Positions 1 to 10,970 of a DNA stretch of 64,000 nucleotides are shown here, piece after piece. The translations under genes were made by a program, and so were the position numbers. The notes beneath the pieces are model-generated. The model searched no databases. It was not told the DNA's origin and saw only the letters and a program-made list of their open reading frames with translations. Numbering within the stretch: the stretch's first letter is position 1; each line of letters starts with the position of its first letter. The DNA is from Cedecea davisae DSM 4568 (GTDB taxonomy: Bacteria; Pseudomonadota; Gammaproteobacteria; Enterobacterales; Enterobacteriaceae): contig NZ_KE161030.1 in NCBI RefSeq assembly GCF_000412335.2, positions 530,014-594,013 on the forward strand. The letters run 5' to 3'.

Positions 1-762
1 GATCGCTATCCGTTTGGCATGCAGCAGTACCGTGCGGCCAAGCTGCGCGTCTACGAAAACGCAAAAGTCTGCGTGGTGAACGCCGACGACGCGCTGACCA
101 TGCCGGTGCGCGGCGCGGATGAACGCTGTGTCAGCTTTGGCGTTGATGTGGGGGATTATCATCTTAACCGCCAGCAGGGCGATACCTGGCTGCGGGTGAA
201 GGGTGAGAAGATCCTCAATACCAAAGAGATGAGCCTGGTTGGGCAGCATAACTATACCAACGCCCTGGCGGCGCTGGCGCTGGCCGATGCGGTGAAATTG
301 CCCCGGGCAACCAGCCTGAAAGCGCTGACCACCTTTACCGGCCTGGCGCACCGTTTCCAGATGGCGTGGGAGCGTAACGGCGTTCGCTGGATCAATGATT
401 CCAAAGCGACCAACGTCGGCAGCACCGAAGCGGCGCTGAACGGGCTGCATCTTGAAGGGACTTTGCATCTGCTGCTGGGTGGCGACGGTAAATCTGCGGA
501 TTTCTCGTCCCTGACTCGTTACCTGCAGGGCGACCGCGTTCGCCTCTATTGCTTTGGCCGCGATGGCGCTGAACTCGCCGGACTGCGTCCGGAAGTCGCC
601 GAGCAAACCGAAACGATGGAGCAGGCGATGAAACTGGCCGCCGCACGCGTTCAGCCGGGCGATATGGTACTGCTTTCGCCGGCCTGCGCCAGCTTGGACC
701 AGTTTAAAAACTTTGAACAGCGCGGCGACGTGTTTACTCAATTTGCGAAGGAGCTGGGCTGA
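1..762 (+). CDS. murD: UDP-N-acetylmuramoyl-L-alanine--D-glutamate ligase (MurD), C-terminal part
   Basis: MurD adds D-glutamate to UDP-MurNAc-L-Ala in the cytoplasm, the second amino acid step of peptidoglycan precursor synthesis. The frame is open from base 1 (Asp-Arg-Tyr-Pro-Phe-Gly), so the gene is cut by the window edge. About 253 residues remain of a usual 438, covering the end of the central ATPase domain and the whole C-terminal Rossmann-like domain. The Mur ligase signature WINDSKATN is visible near nt 390, and [12 protein letters not shown] and [10 protein letters not shown] follow. The stop overlaps the ftsW start (TGATG), which indicates translational coupling within the dcw cluster. 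Identity is near certain. Confidence 0.97.
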   Translation, partial: DRYPFGMQQYRAAKLRVYENAKVCVVNADDALTMPVRGADERCVSFGVDVGDYHLNRQQGDTWLRVKGEKILNTKEMSLVGQHNYTNALAALALADAVKLPRATSLKALTTFTGLAHRFQMAWERNGVRWINDSKATNVGSTEAALNGLHLEGTLHLLLGGDGKSADFSSLTRYLQGDRVRLYCFGRDGAELAGLRPEVAEQTETMEQAMKLAAARVQPGDMVLLSPACASLDQFKNFEQRGDVFTQFAKELG

Positions 763-2006
763 TGCGTTTATCTCTCCCTCGCCTGCGCGTGCCTCGTGTT
801 CCGGGATTCGGTGTCCTGGCGTGGCTCGCTTCGGCCGTAAAAGGGTGGGTAATGGGCTCCCGCGAAGCCGACGCCAACAGCATGGTGCTGTACGACCGCA
901 CGCTGCTGTGGCTGACGTTCGGCCTGGCCGCGATCGGTTTTATTATGGTGACTTCGGCCTCAATGCCGGTAGGGCAGCGCCTGGCGGACGATCCGTTCCT
1001 GTTTGCCAAACGTGACGGTCTTTACATCCTCGTGGCGTTTGCCATGGCGATGGTCACCCTGCGCCTGCCGATGGACTTCTGGCAGCGCCACAGTACCGCG
1101 ATGCTGCTGGCTTCGATTGTCATGCTGCTGATTGTGCTGGTGGTGGGGAGTTCCGTTAACGGTGCATCACGCTGGATTGCCTTCGGCCCGCTGCGTATTC
1201 AGCCCGCCGAGTTTTCAAAGCTGTCGCTGTTCTGCTACCTGGCAAACTACCTGGTGCGCAAAGTTGACGAGGTGCGTAATAACCTGCGCGGCTTCCTTAA
1301 ACCAATGGGCGTTATCCTGGTGATGGCGGTTCTGCTGCTGGCGCAGCCGGACCTGGGGACGGTGGTTGTGCTGTTTGTGACAACCCTGGCAATGTTGTTC
1401 CTGGCCGGTGCAAAACTGTGGCAGTTCATCGCCATTATCGGCATGGGGATCTCGGCGGTTATCCTGCTTATCCTTGCCGAGCCTTACCGTATTCGCCGCG
1501 TAACCTCTTTCTGGAACCCGTGGGAAGATCCGTTCGGCAGCGGCTACCAGCTGACCCAATCTCTGATGGCTTTTGGACGCGGAGAATTGTGGGGGCAGGG
1601 GCTGGGGAATTCGGTTCAAAAACTGGAATATTTGCCCGAAGCACATACCGACTTTATCTTCTCGATTATCGGCGAGGAGCTGGGATATATCGGTGTGGTA
1701 CTGGCTCTTTTGATGGTATTCTTCGTCGCTTTTCGCGCGATGTCCATCGGCAAACGCGCGCTGGAATTAGATCAGCGTTTTTCCGGTTTTCTGGCCTGCT
1801 CCATCGGTATTTGGTTTAGCTTCCAGGCGCTGGTTAACGTTGGTGCGGCTGCGGGTATGCTGCCGACCAAAGGTCTGACGCTGCCGCTTATCAGTTACGG
1901 TGGTTCCAGCCTGATAATTATGTCTACGGCAATCATGTTGTTGCTGCGAATAGATTATGAAACTCGCCTGGCCAAGGCTCAGGCGTTTACACGGAGTGCC
2001 AAATGA
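762..2006 (+). CDS. ftsW: Septal peptidoglycan polymerase FtsW (SEDS family)
   Basis: FtsW is a polytopic inner-membrane glycosyltransferase that polymerises lipid II at the septum with its partner PBP3 (FtsI). The product has 414 residues, the same as E. coli. It has about ten hydrophobic segments after a basic N-terminal tail. The SEDS-family stretch [17 protein letters not shown] is present; its Asp is the proposed catalytic residue of the family. The C-terminal [11 protein letters not shown] motif is also present. The start overlaps the murD stop, and the end overlaps murG by 4 nt (ATGA), typical of tightly coupled dcw genes. Confidence 0.97.
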   Translation: MRLSLPRLRVPRVPGFGVLAWLASAVKGWVMGSREADANSMVLYDRTLLWLTFGLAAIGFIMVTSASMPVGQRLADDPFLFAKRDGLYILVAFAMAMVTLRLPMDFWQRHSTAMLLASIVMLLIVLVVGSSVNGASRWIAFGPLRIQPAEFSKLSLFCYLANYLVRKVDEVRNNLRGFLKPMGVILVMAVLLLAQPDLGTVVVLFVTTLAMLFLAGAKLWQFIAIIGMGISAVILLILAEPYRIRRVTSFWNPWEDPFGSGYQLTQSLMAFGRGELWGQGLGNSVQKLEYLPEAHTDFIFSIIGEELGYIGVVLALLMVFFVAFRAMSIGKRALELDQRFSGFLACSIGIWFSFQALVNVGAAAGMLPTKGLTLPLISYGGSSLIIMSTAIMLLLRIDYETRLAKAQAFTRSAK

Positions 2007-3070
2007 CAGGCAAAGCGAAGCGGTTGATGGTGATGGCGGGCGGGACCGGCGGACATGTGTTCCCGGGGCTGGCGGTTGCTCATCATCTTCAGGCCGAAGG
2101 ATGGGAAATTCGCTGGCTCGGCACCGCGGACCGTATGGAAGCCGACTTAGTGCCGAAACACGGTATTGGCATCGACTTCATTCGTATCTCCGGCCTGCGC
2201 GGAAAAGGGTTAAAAGCCCTGGCGCTGGCTCCGCTGCGTATCTTTAACGCCTGGCGTCAGGCGCGGGCGATTATGAAAGCCTGGCAGCCGGACGTGGTTC
2301 TGGGGATGGGCGGCTATGTTTCCGGCCCGGGTGGCCTGGCGGCCTGGTCGCTCGGTATTCCCGTGGTACTGCACGAGCAGAACGGCATCGCCGGGCTGAC
2401 GAATAAGTGGCTGGCAAAGATTGCCACCAAAGTGATGCAGGCTTTCCCGGGTGCTTTCCCCAAAGCTGACGTGGTCGGCAACCCGGTGCGTACCGACGTG
2501 CTGGCGCTCCCGCTGCCGCAGGTTCGCTTTGCCGGACGTGAAGGGCCGATTCGTGTGCTGGTCGTTGGGGGGTCACAGGGCGCTCGCGTTCTGAACCAAA
2601 CCCTGCCGCAGGTGGCCGCTCGTCTGGCCGATGCGGTGACCATCTGGCACCAAACCGGCAAAGGTGGCCAGGCCGTGGTGCAGCAGGCATATGCCGAAGC
2701 CGGGCAGCCGCAGCATAAAGTGACCGAATTTATTGACGATATGGCAGCCGCCTATGAATGGGCTGACGTAGTGGTTTGCCGCTCAGGTGCATTAACCGTG
2801 AGCGAAATCGCAGCGGCGGGTTTGCCCGCGCTGTTTGTTCCGTTCCAGCATAAAGACCGGCAGCAATACTGGAATGCGCTGCCGCTGGAAAAGGCAGGAG
2901 CCGCAACAATACTGGAGCAGCCGCAGTTTACCGTGGATGCCGTTACCCGCACCCTGGCCGGATGGGACAGAGCAACGCTGCTGGCAATGGCCGAGCGTGC
3001 GCGAGCTGCCTCCATTCCTGATGCGACAGAGCGGGTAGCAAATGAAGTCAGCGCCGCAGCGCGTGCGTAA
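2003..3070 (+). CDS. murG: UDP-GlcNAc transferase MurG (lipid I to lipid II)
   Basis: MurG transfers GlcNAc from UDP-GlcNAc to lipid I, giving lipid II on the cytoplasmic face of the inner membrane. The product is 355 residues, the usual length. The N-terminal glycine-rich loop [14 protein letters not shown] is present, as are a second glycine-rich loop [10 protein letters not shown] and the donor-binding stretch [12 protein letters not shown]. It is a GT-B fold enzyme of family GT28. It overlaps ftsW by 4 nt and is followed by a 70-nt gap before murC. Confidence 0.97.
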   Translation: MTGKAKRLMVMAGGTGGHVFPGLAVAHHLQAEGWEIRWLGTADRMEADLVPKHGIGIDFIRISGLRGKGLKALALAPLRIFNAWRQARAIMKAWQPDVVLGMGGYVSGPGGLAAWSLGIPVVLHEQNGIAGLTNKWLAKIATKVMQAFPGAFPKADVVGNPVRTDVLALPLPQVRFAGREGPIRVLVVGGSQGARVLNQTLPQVAARLADAVTIWHQTGKGGQAVVQQAYAEAGQPQHKVTEFIDDMAAAYEWADVVVCRSGALTVSEIAAAGLPALFVPFQHKDRQQYWNALPLEKAGAATILEQPQFTVDAVTRTLAGWDRATLLAMAERARAASIPDATERVANEVSAAARA

Positions 3071-3112
3071 CTCTTGTGGGTGGCGAGTTGCCGCCCGTAA
3101 ATTTGATGTAAT

Positions 3113-3126
3113 GGCGGCATGCCGCC
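3113..3126 (+). other. GC-rich hairpin between murG and murC
   Basis: GGCGGCATGCCGCC is a perfect 14-nt palindrome. It could fold as a 5-bp stem with a CATG loop just upstream of the murC ribosome-binding region. There is no T tract, so it is not a classic terminator. A role in spacing murG and murC translation is only a guess. Confidence 0.4.
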
Positions 3127-3140
3127 TGCAGGTTTAGAGA

Positions 3141-4616
3141 ATGAATACACAACAACTGGCGAAACTGCGTTCAATCGTGCCCGAGATGCGTCGCGTCCGG
3201 CACATTCACTTTGTTGGCATCGGCGGCGCCGGTATGGGCGGTATTGCCGAAGTTTTGGCTAACGAAGGCTACCAGATCAGCGGTTCCGATCTGGCTCCGA
3301 ACCCGGTCACGCAGCAGTTGTCGGCCCTGGGCGCCACTATTTATTTCAACCATCGCCCGGAGAACGTGCGTGATGCCAGCGTTGTAGTTGTGTCCACGGC
3401 TATTTCTGCGGATAACCCGGAAATTGTTGCCGCCCACGAAGCGCGTATCCCGGTTATCCGCCGCGCGGAGATGCTGGCCGAACTGATGCGCTTCCGCCAC
3501 GGTATTGCCGTTGCCGGGACGCACGGTAAAACAACCACCACGGCGATGGTCTCCAGCATTTACGCAGAAGCGGGGCTGGACCCGACTTTCGTTAACGGCG
3601 GTTTGGTGAAGGCCGCGGGCGTTCATGCTCGTTTGGGGCACAGCCGCTACCTGATTGCAGAAGCCGATGAAAGTGACGCATCGTTCCTGCATTTGCAGCC
3701 AATGGTGTCGATTGTCACCAATATTGAAGCCGACCACATGGATACCTACCAGGGCGACTTCGAAAATTTAAAACAGACATTTATTAATTTCCTGCACAAT
3801 TTGCCGTTTTATGGTCGTGCAGTGATGTGCGTGGACGATCCGGTGATTCGCGAGCTGCTGCCGCGAGTGGGCCGCCAAACCACCACCTATGGTTTCAGTG
3901 AAGACGCGGATGTTCGCGTTGAAAACTATCAGCAGAAAGGCGCTCAGGGGTTTTTCACTATTGTGCGTCAGGACAAGCCTGAGCTTCACGTAGTGCTGAA
4001 TGCGCCGGGCCGTCATAACGCGCTGAACGCCGCGGCGGCTGTTGCCGTTGCGACGGAGGAAGGCATCGAGGACGAGGCGATTTTACGCGCGCTGGAAAGC
4101 TTCCAGGGAACCGGGCGTCGCTTCGATTTCCTGGGTGAGTATCCCCTGGCACCGGTTAACGGCAAGACGGGAACGGCGATGCTGGTAGACGATTATGGTC
4201 ACCACCCAACGGAAGTGGATGCCACGATTAAGGCGGCTCGTGCGGGCTGGCCGGATAAAAATCTGGTGATGATTTTCCAGCCGCACCGCTACACCCGCAC
4301 CCGTGACCTGTACGACGATTTCGCAGGCGTGCTGTCGCAGGTGGACTCTCTGGTGATGCTGGAGGTTTACCCAGCCGGTGAAGCCCCGATCCCGGGGGCC
4401 GACAGCCGTTCTCTATGCCGTACCATTCGAGGTCGCGGTAAGGTTGACCCGATCCTGGTTTCCGATCACGGTGAAGTGGCGGACATTCTGGCCCCTGTTC
4501 TGACGGGAAATGATCTGATCCTCGTCCAGGGTGCCGGGAACATCGGCAAAATTGCGAGAAACCTGGCTGAAATCAAGTTACAGCCTCAAACTAAAGAGGA
4601 AGGGCACCATGGCTGA
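3141..4616 (+). CDS. murC: UDP-N-acetylmuramate--L-alanine ligase MurC
   Basis: MurC adds L-alanine to UDP-MurNAc, the first amino acid step of the peptidoglycan stem peptide. The product has 491 residues as in E. coli. It shows the N-terminal Rossmann motif [15 protein letters not shown], the ATP-binding P-loop [11 protein letters not shown] near residue 125, the central DYGHHPTE and FQPHRYTRT stretches, and a C-terminal ligase domain. The last 8 nt overlap the start of ddlB, so the two are probably translationally coupled. Confidence 0.97.
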   Translation: MNTQQLAKLRSIVPEMRRVRHIHFVGIGGAGMGGIAEVLANEGYQISGSDLAPNPVTQQLSALGATIYFNHRPENVRDASVVVVSTAISADNPEIVAAHEARIPVIRRAEMLAELMRFRHGIAVAGTHGKTTTTAMVSSIYAEAGLDPTFVNGGLVKAAGVHARLGHSRYLIAEADESDASFLHLQPMVSIVTNIEADHMDTYQGDFENLKQTFINFLHNLPFYGRAVMCVDDPVIRELLPRVGRQTTTYGFSEDADVRVENYQQKGAQGFFTIVRQDKPELHVVLNAPGRHNALNAAAAVAVATEEGIEDEAILRALESFQGTGRRFDFLGEYPLAPVNGKTGTAMLVDDYGHHPTEVDATIKAARAGWPDKNLVMIFQPHRYTRTRDLYDDFAGVLSQVDSLVMLEVYPAGEAPIPGADSRSLCRTIRGRGKVDPILVSDHGEVADILAPVLTGNDLILVQGAGNIGKIARNLAEIKLQPQTKEEGHHG

Positions 4617-5529
4617 TAAAGTAGCCGTCCTGCTGGGGGGCACTTCCGCTGAACGTGAGGTTTCGCTGCAATCCGGTAGTGCGGTTCTGGCGGGATTAAG
4701 AGAGGGTGGCGTTGATGCCCATCCTTTCGATCCACAAAGCCAGTCGGTGCTGGAGCTGAAGTCGCAGGGGTTCGATAAAGTCTTTATCGCGCTGCACGGC
4801 CGCGGCGGCGAAGACGGCACTCTGCAAGGTTTGCTGGAGTTCCTTGAACTGCCGTATACCGGCAGCGGCGTAATGGCATCGGCAATAACCATGGATAAGC
4901 TGCGCAGCAAATTGCTGTGGCAGGGCGCGGGTTTACCGGTCGCCCCTTGGGTATACCTCAACCGTCGCGACGTAGAAGCAGGTATAACGGGAGCGCTGGA
5001 AGAGCGCATTTCCGCGCTGGGAATGCCGGTTATCGTTAAGCCGAGCCGTGAAGGCTCAAGCGTTGGTATGTCAAAGGTTGATAGCGTGGATGCGCTGCCT
5101 GCGGCTCTGGCGCTGGCGTTCGAACATGATGAAGATGTGCTGATTGAGAAATGGTTAAGCGGCCCGGAGTACACGGTGGCGATTTTAGGCGACGAAATTT
5201 TACCGTCTATCCGCATCCAACCCGCCGGAACCTTCTATGATTATGAGGCGAAGTATCTCTCTGATGAAACTCAATATTTCTGCCCGGCTGGATTAATTGA
5301 GCAAAGAGAGCAGGAATTGCAGGCATTAGTTCTACAGGCGTGGCAGGCTCTGGGCTGTAGCGGCTGGGGACGAGTGGATGTTATGCAGGATAACGACGGG
5401 CAGTTTTATCTGCTGGAAGTGAACACGTCGCCGGGCATGACAAGCCATAGCCTGGTGCCGATGGCGGCTCGCCAGGCGGGGATGAGCTTCTCGCAGCTGG
5501 TAGTACGAATTCTGGAACTGGCGGACTGA
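4609..5529 (+). CDS. ddlB: D-alanine--D-alanine ligase DdlB
   Basis: DdlB joins two D-alanines using ATP to make the dipeptide added by MurF; it is a cytoplasmic ATP-grasp enzyme. The start at ATGGCTGATAAA, preceded by AGAGGAAGGG, gives 306 residues, the E. coli length; an in-frame upstream ATG inside murC is ignored. Family residues visible are the Glu in [12 protein letters not shown], the loop [11 protein letters not shown], and the C-terminal [14 protein letters not shown]. It sits between murC (8-nt overlap) and ftsQ (1-nt gap). Confidence 0.97.
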   Translation: MADKVAVLLGGTSAEREVSLQSGSAVLAGLREGGVDAHPFDPQSQSVLELKSQGFDKVFIALHGRGGEDGTLQGLLEFLELPYTGSGVMASAITMDKLRSKLLWQGAGLPVAPWVYLNRRDVEAGITGALEERISALGMPVIVKPSREGSSVGMSKVDSVDALPAALALAFEHDEDVLIEKWLSGPEYTVAILGDEILPSIRIQPAGTFYDYEAKYLSDETQYFCPAGLIEQREQELQALVLQAWQALGCSGWGRVDVMQDNDGQFYLLEVNTSPGMTSHSLVPMAARQAGMSFSQLVVRILELAD

Positions 5530-5530
5530 T

Positions 5531-6367
5531 ATGTCGCAGGCTGCACTGAATGCGCGTAACCGGGCAGAGGAAAATACCAGCTCGCGACGCAGTAACGGGT
5601 CCCGTCTGGCAGGAGTTATCTTCCTGTGCGTGGTCTTGTTTAGCGTGTTTATCGGCGGCTGGATAGTCGTTGGCTGGATGGAAGATGCCCAGCGCCTGCC
5701 GCTTTCGAAGCTGGTGGTTACCGGCGAGCGGCACTACACGCGCAATGATGATATTCGTCAGTCTATTTTGGCTCTGGGCGCGCCCGGAACCTTTATGACT
5801 CAGGATGTGAATATCATCCAACAACAGATAGAGCGTTTGCCGTGGATCAAGCAAGCAAGCGTTAGAAAGCAGTGGCCGGACGAATTGAAGATTCATCTGG
5901 TTGAATATGTGCCGATAGCACGCTGGAATGACCAGCATATGGTTGACGCGGAGGGGAACTCCTTCAGCGTACCGGCAGAGCGCACCAGCAAGCAGACGTT
6001 ACCGATGCTCTCCGGCCCGGAAGGCAGCGAAAACGAAGTGCTGCAAGGTTACCGTGACATGGGTGTGGTGCTGGCAAAGGATAAGTTTACCTTGAAAGAG
6101 GCGGCGATGACCGCCCGCCGCTCCTGGCAGTTGACGCTGAATAACGGCATTAAGCTCAACCTTGGCCGGGGCGATACGATGAAACGTCTGGATCGTTTTG
6201 TAGAACTGTATCCGGTTCTGCAACAGCAGGCGCAGGCCGATAACAAACGGATCGGTTATGTCGACCTGCGATACGACTCAGGCGCCGCGGTAGGCTGGGA
6301 GGCACTTCCTCCTCCTGCACCTAATCCGAATCAGCAACAGAATCAGGCACAGGCAGAACAACAATGA
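5531..6367 (+). CDS. ftsQ: Divisome protein FtsQ
   Basis: FtsQ is a bitopic inner-membrane protein that links early and late divisome proteins through FtsB and FtsL. The product is 278 residues (E. coli 276). It has a basic cytoplasmic N-terminus, one membrane segment at about residues 25-47, then a POTRA domain ([20 protein letters not shown]) and the periplasmic beta domain. The C-terminal tail is rich in proline, asparagine and glutamine. The stop overlaps the ftsA start by 4 nt (ATGA). Confidence 0.96.
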   Translation: MSQAALNARNRAEENTSSRRSNGSRLAGVIFLCVVLFSVFIGGWIVVGWMEDAQRLPLSKLVVTGERHYTRNDDIRQSILALGAPGTFMTQDVNIIQQQIERLPWIKQASVRKQWPDELKIHLVEYVPIARWNDQHMVDAEGNSFSVPAERTSKQTLPMLSGPEGSENEVLQGYRDMGVVLAKDKFTLKEAAMTARRSWQLTLNNGIKLNLGRGDTMKRLDRFVELYPVLQQQAQADNKRIGYVDLRYDSGAAVGWEALPPPAPNPNQQQNQAQAEQQ

Positions 6368-7620
6368 TCAAGGCGACGGACAGAAAACTGGTAGTTGGAC
6401 TGGAGATTGGCACCGCTAAGGTCGCCGCTTTAGTAGGGGAAGTTCTGCCCGACGGTATGGTCAATATTATTGGCGTGGGCAGTTGCCCTTCGCGTGGTAT
6501 GGACAAAGGTGGGGTAAACGACCTCGAGTCAGTAGTTAAGTGCGTTCAGCGGGCGATTGACCAGGCTGAACTGATGGCAGATTGCCAGATTTCTTCCGTC
6601 TACCTGGCGCTGTCCGGGAAGCACATTAGCTGCCAGAACGAAATTGGCATGGTGCCTATTTCGGAAGAGGAAGTGACTCAGGAAGATGTGGAAAATGTGG
6701 TGCATACGGCAAAATCTGTGCGCGTTCGTGATGAACACCGGGTTCTGCATGTGATTCCACAGGAATACGCTATTGATTACCAGGAAGGGATCAAAAATCC
6801 GGTTGGCCTGTCCGGCGTCCGTATGCAGGCCAAGGTGCACTTGATCACCTGTCACAACGACATGGCGAAAAACATTGTTAAAGCCGTTGAACGTTGTGGC
6901 CTGAAAGTTGACCAATTAATTTTTGCCGGTCTGGCCGCAAGCTATGCGGTATTGACCGAAGACGAACGTGAACTTGGCGTCTGTGTCGTGGATATCGGCG
7001 GTGGTACTATGGATATGGCGGTTTATACCGGCGGTGCGCTGCGCCATACCAAAGTTATCCCTTATGCTGGAAACGTGGTGACCAGCGATATCGCCTACGC
7101 GTTCGGTACGCCGCCGAGCGACGCCGAAGCGATTAAAGTGCGTCATGGCTGCGCGCTTGGCTCCATCGTCGGGAAAGACGAAAACGTTGAAGTCCCGAGC
7201 GTAGGCGGGCGTCCACCGCGCAGCCTGCAGCGCCAGACGCTGGCGGAAGTGATTGAACCTCGTTATACCGAGTTGCTTAACCTGGTAAACGAAGAGATTC
7301 TGCAGTTACAGGAACAGCTTCGCCAGCAGGGCGTGAAACATCACCTCGCGGCGGGGATTGTGTTAACCGGCGGCGCAGCACAAATTGAAGGCCTGGCAGC
7401 CTGTGCTCAGCGCGTGTTCCATACGCAGGTGCGTATCGGTCAGCCGTTGAATATTACTGGCCTTACTGACTATGCCCAGGAGTCTTATTACTCCACCGCA
7501 GTAGGGTTGCTGCACTATGGGAAGGAATCGCATCTCAGTGGTGAAGCGGAAGTGGAAAAAAGGACCTCGGTCGGCTCGTGGTTTAAGCGACTCAACGGCT
7601 GGCTGAGAAAAGAATTTTAA
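6364..7620 (+). CDS. ftsA: Cell division protein FtsA (actin-like Z-ring anchor)
   Basis: FtsA binds ATP, polymerises, and tethers FtsZ to the inner membrane. The product is 418 residues, two fewer than E. coli, with the difference just before the C-terminal membrane-targeting helix ([17 protein letters not shown]). Actin-family motifs are visible: phosphate-1 [15 protein letters not shown], phosphate-2 [14 protein letters not shown], and the adenosine motif [12 protein letters not shown]. The N-terminus is almost identical to E. coli FtsA. It is coupled to ftsQ and lies 63 nt before ftsZ. Confidence 0.97.
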   Translation: MIKATDRKLVVGLEIGTAKVAALVGEVLPDGMVNIIGVGSCPSRGMDKGGVNDLESVVKCVQRAIDQAELMADCQISSVYLALSGKHISCQNEIGMVPISEEEVTQEDVENVVHTAKSVRVRDEHRVLHVIPQEYAIDYQEGIKNPVGLSGVRMQAKVHLITCHNDMAKNIVKAVERCGLKVDQLIFAGLAASYAVLTEDERELGVCVVDIGGGTMDMAVYTGGALRHTKVIPYAGNVVTSDIAYAFGTPPSDAEAIKVRHGCALGSIVGKDENVEVPSVGGRPPRSLQRQTLAEVIEPRYTELLNLVNEEILQLQEQLRQQGVKHHLAAGIVLTGGAAQIEGLAACAQRVFHTQVRIGQPLNITGLTDYAQESYYSTAVGLLHYGKESHLSGEAEVEKRTSVGSWFKRLNGWLRKEF

Positions 7621-7629
7621 ATTTTATAA

Positions 7630-7654
7630 GAGACCGGAGACAATTAGCGGTCTC
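7630..7654 (+). other. Hairpin between ftsA and ftsZ
   Basis: The arms GAGACCG (7630-7636) and CGGTCTC (7648-7654) flank an 11-nt loop. No T tract follows, so it is unlikely to stop transcription. It lies about 30 nt upstream of the ftsZ start and might affect mRNA processing or stability. Only the inverted repeat itself is seen. Confidence 0.4.
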
Positions 7655-7683
7655 AGGCGACAGGCACAAAACGGAGAGAAACT

Positions 7684-8835
7684 ATGTTTGAACCTATGGA
7701 ACTGACCAACGACGCGGTGATTAAAGTCATCGGCGTCGGTGGCGGCGGCGGTAATGCCGTTGAACACATGGTGCGCGAGCGCATCGAAGGCGTTGAATTC
7801 TTCGCGGTGAACACCGACGCTCAGGCGTTGCGTAAAACTGCGGTAGGCCAGACGATTCAGATTGGTAACGGTATTACCAAAGGTCTGGGCGCTGGAGCAA
7901 ATCCTGAAGTGGGCCGTAACGCCGCGGAAGAAGACCGCGAAGCTTTACGCGCAGCGCTGGATGGCGCAGACATGGTGTTTATCGCAGCAGGCATGGGCGG
8001 CGGCACCGGTACCGGTGCGGCTCCGGTCGTGGCTGAAGTTGCCAAAGATTTGGGTATTCTGACGGTTGCCGTCGTGACCAAGCCTTTCAACTTCGAAGGC
8101 AAGAAGCGTATGGCATTTGCCGAGCAGGGTATCGCCGAGCTGTCCAAACACGTTGACTCTCTGATTACTATTCCGAACGACAAGCTGCTGAAAGTGCTGG
8201 GTCGCGGTATCTCTCTGCTGGACGCTTTCGGCGCGGCAAACGACGTGCTGAAAGGCGCGGTACAGGGTATCGCAGAGCTTATCACTCGCCCTGGCCTGAT
8301 GAACGTTGACTTTGCAGACGTTCGCACCGTGATGTCCGAAATGGGCTACGCGATGATGGGCTCTGGCGTTGCCAGCGGTGAAGACCGTGCAGAAGAAGCC
8401 GCAGAAATGGCTATCTCCAGCCCGCTGCTGGAAGATATCGACCTGTCAGGCGCTCGCGGCGTGCTGGTTAACATCACCGCCGGCTTCGACCTGCGTCTGG
8501 ACGAGTTTGAAACCGTGGGTAACACTATCCGCGCCTTCGCCTCCGACAACGCTACCGTGGTTATCGGTACTTCTCTGGATCCAGAGATGAACGACGAACT
8601 GCGCGTAACCGTGGTTGCTACCGGTATCGGCATGGACAAACGTCCGGAAATCACGCTGGTGACCAACAAACAGCAACAGCAGCCGGTTATGGATCGCTAC
8701 CAGCAGCACGGTATGGCTCCGCTGACTCAAGAGCAGAAGCCTGCGGCTAAAGTGGCTAACGACAATACTCCACAGACGGCGAAAGAGCCTGACTATCTGG
8801 ATATTCCAGCGTTCCTGCGTAAGCAAGCTGATTAA
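7684..8835 (+). CDS. ftsZ: Cell division GTPase FtsZ
   Basis: FtsZ is the tubulin-like GTPase that forms the cytokinetic Z ring. The product is 383 residues, as in E. coli. The tubulin signature [10 protein letters not shown] is present, with the T7 loop residues [12 protein letters not shown] variable linker rich in Gln and Pro follows. The conserved C-terminal peptide [14 protein letters not shown] binds FtsA, ZipA and ZapD; the zapD gene lies in this same window. A ribosome-binding site ACGGAGAG precedes the ATG. Confidence 0.98.
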   Translation: MFEPMELTNDAVIKVIGVGGGGGNAVEHMVRERIEGVEFFAVNTDAQALRKTAVGQTIQIGNGITKGLGAGANPEVGRNAAEEDREALRAALDGADMVFIAAGMGGGTGTGAAPVVAEVAKDLGILTVAVVTKPFNFEGKKRMAFAEQGIAELSKHVDSLITIPNDKLLKVLGRGISLLDAFGAANDVLKGAVQGIAELITRPGLMNVDFADVRTVMSEMGYAMMGSGVASGEDRAEEAAEMAISSPLLEDIDLSGARGVLVNITAGFDLRLDEFETVGNTIRAFASDNATVVIGTSLDPEMNDELRVTVVATGIGMDKRPEITLVTNKQQQQPVMDRYQQHGMAPLTQEQKPAAKVANDNTPQTAKEPDYLDIPAFLRKQAD

Positions 8836-8883
8836 GAATAAACCGGAAGTTGGGAATATCCGCTCTTTGTGCTAAACTGGCCT

Positions 8884-9854
<971 letters not shown>

Positions 9855-9862
9855 CGCTTAAG

Positions 9863-10378
9863 CTATCTATTACGACTGGTTTTGCTGGTAACCTCTCCGG
9901 CCAGTGAAGCCAGTCGTTCTATTGTTGCTCTCAATTTCTCCGGGCTACGTTTAGCCACCTCCCTTAACGCTTCCGCACTCTGCTCGCTGAGCTGACGATT
10001 AACTTCGTATTTCTCCGCACCCGTCTGAGTGGTGTTTTGTTGTACGATTTCCTGCCCTTTTACCGCCAGCAATGGATTAATCCTGATGTCGATTGATGTC
10101 AATGATGGTAAGATTTGGGCGCGTAATGCACTCAGCAGCGTGGCTTGTTCATAGCGTAAGCGCATCAGCCAGCTGGCATTTGCGGTTTCAAGTACGAGGA
10201 TACCCTGACGAAAGTTGGCAACCCGACACCAGGGATGCAGTGGCGCAGGCAAAATGCCTTTCACTGCCCGGTTCAGTCGCAGCAGAGCAACAGCACGTTG
10301 TTGAACGTTTTGCAGCATGCTTTCCTGACCGGCATCGTCAAACAGATTCTCTAAAGATTGCGGGCGACTGTCGCGCAT
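9863..10378 (-). CDS. DUF721/DciA-like protein
   Basis: The product is 171 residues. The N-terminal half carries a DUF721 (DciA family) pattern: RAVKGILPAPLHPWCRVANF, then GILVLETANASWLMRLRY, then a leucine-rich segment ending IDIRINPLL. The C-terminal half is charged and helical-looking, rich in Glu, Arg and Gln. DciA is the ancestral loader or operator of the replicative helicase DnaB in bacteria that lack DnaC. In Pseudomonas a DciA gene sits between lpxC and secA, the same position as here. E. coli K-12 has no gene here. GGAG lies 8 nt before the ATG. Its start is only 22 nt from the divergent secM start, so each promoter probably lies in the other gene. The family call is fairly firm; function in a host that presumably has DnaC is unknown. 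Confidence 0.82.
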   Translation of the reverse strand: MRDSRPQSLENLFDDAGQESMLQNVQQRAVALLRLNRAVKGILPAPLHPWCRVANFRQGILVLETANASWLMRLRYEQATLLSALRAQILPSLTSIDIRINPLLAVKGQEIVQQNTTQTGAEKYEVNRQLSEQSAEALREVAKRSPEKLRATIERLASLAGEVTSKTSRNR

Positions 10379-10400
10379 AGATTAAGCTCCGGCGGAAAAA

Positions 10401-10907
10401 GTGATTGGTATTCTAAATCGTTGGCGACAATTTGGCAGACGTTATTTCTGGCCGCATCTCCTGTTGGGGATGGTCGCGGCGAGTTTTGGCATGCCCGCGC
10501 TCAACGGTAACACAGAAACCGGCATTCCCGCAGAAGCCTCGGCCAGCCGCCATGACCCGGCTCGTCAGCTACGGTTTGATAGCCTCGTTCAGCTCCAGGA
10601 AAGCACGCGCCGTCCCTCTTTTAGTGTGGACTATTGGCACCAGCATGCAATCCGCACCGTTATTCGTCATCTTTCCTTTGCCATGGCGCCTCAGGCTTTG
10701 CCGGTGGCCCAGGAAAGCGTGCCGCTTCAGGCACAGCACCTTGCTTTACTGGATACGCTCAGCGCTCTGCTGACTCAGGAAAGTAAACCTCCCGTTATTG
10801 TACGCGGCAGTGCCTTCCAGGCGTCTCCCCCGGCTGAAGTTTTTAATGCCGTTGCGTGGATCCGTCAGGCACAGGGCATCCGCGCCGGTCCGCTTCGCCT
10901 CAGCTAA
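10401..10907 (+). CDS. secM: Secretion monitor SecM
   Basis: SecM is an exported arrest peptide that senses Sec activity and raises translation of secA downstream. The start is GTG, giving 168 residues (E. coli 170). It has a basic N-terminus and a hydrophobic signal segment at about residues 16-36. The arrest motif F-x4-WI-x4-GIRAGP is complete: Phe148, Trp153, Ile154 and GIRAGP at 159-164. The Ala/Pro/Gln-rich middle diverges from E. coli, as expected for a region under little constraint. A 63-nt gap leads to secA. Confidence 0.95.
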   Translation: MIGILNRWRQFGRRYFWPHLLLGMVAASFGMPALNGNTETGIPAEASASRHDPARQLRFDSLVQLQESTRRPSFSVDYWHQHAIRTVIRHLSFAMAPQALPVAQESVPLQAQHLALLDTLSALLTQESKPPVIVRGSAFQASPPAEVFNAVAWIRQAQGIRAGPLRLS

Positions 10908-10970
10908 TTAATCTTCCTGACTAACAACAATTTATTGACCGCACTGACGGCAGGCGTTTGAGAATTTATT

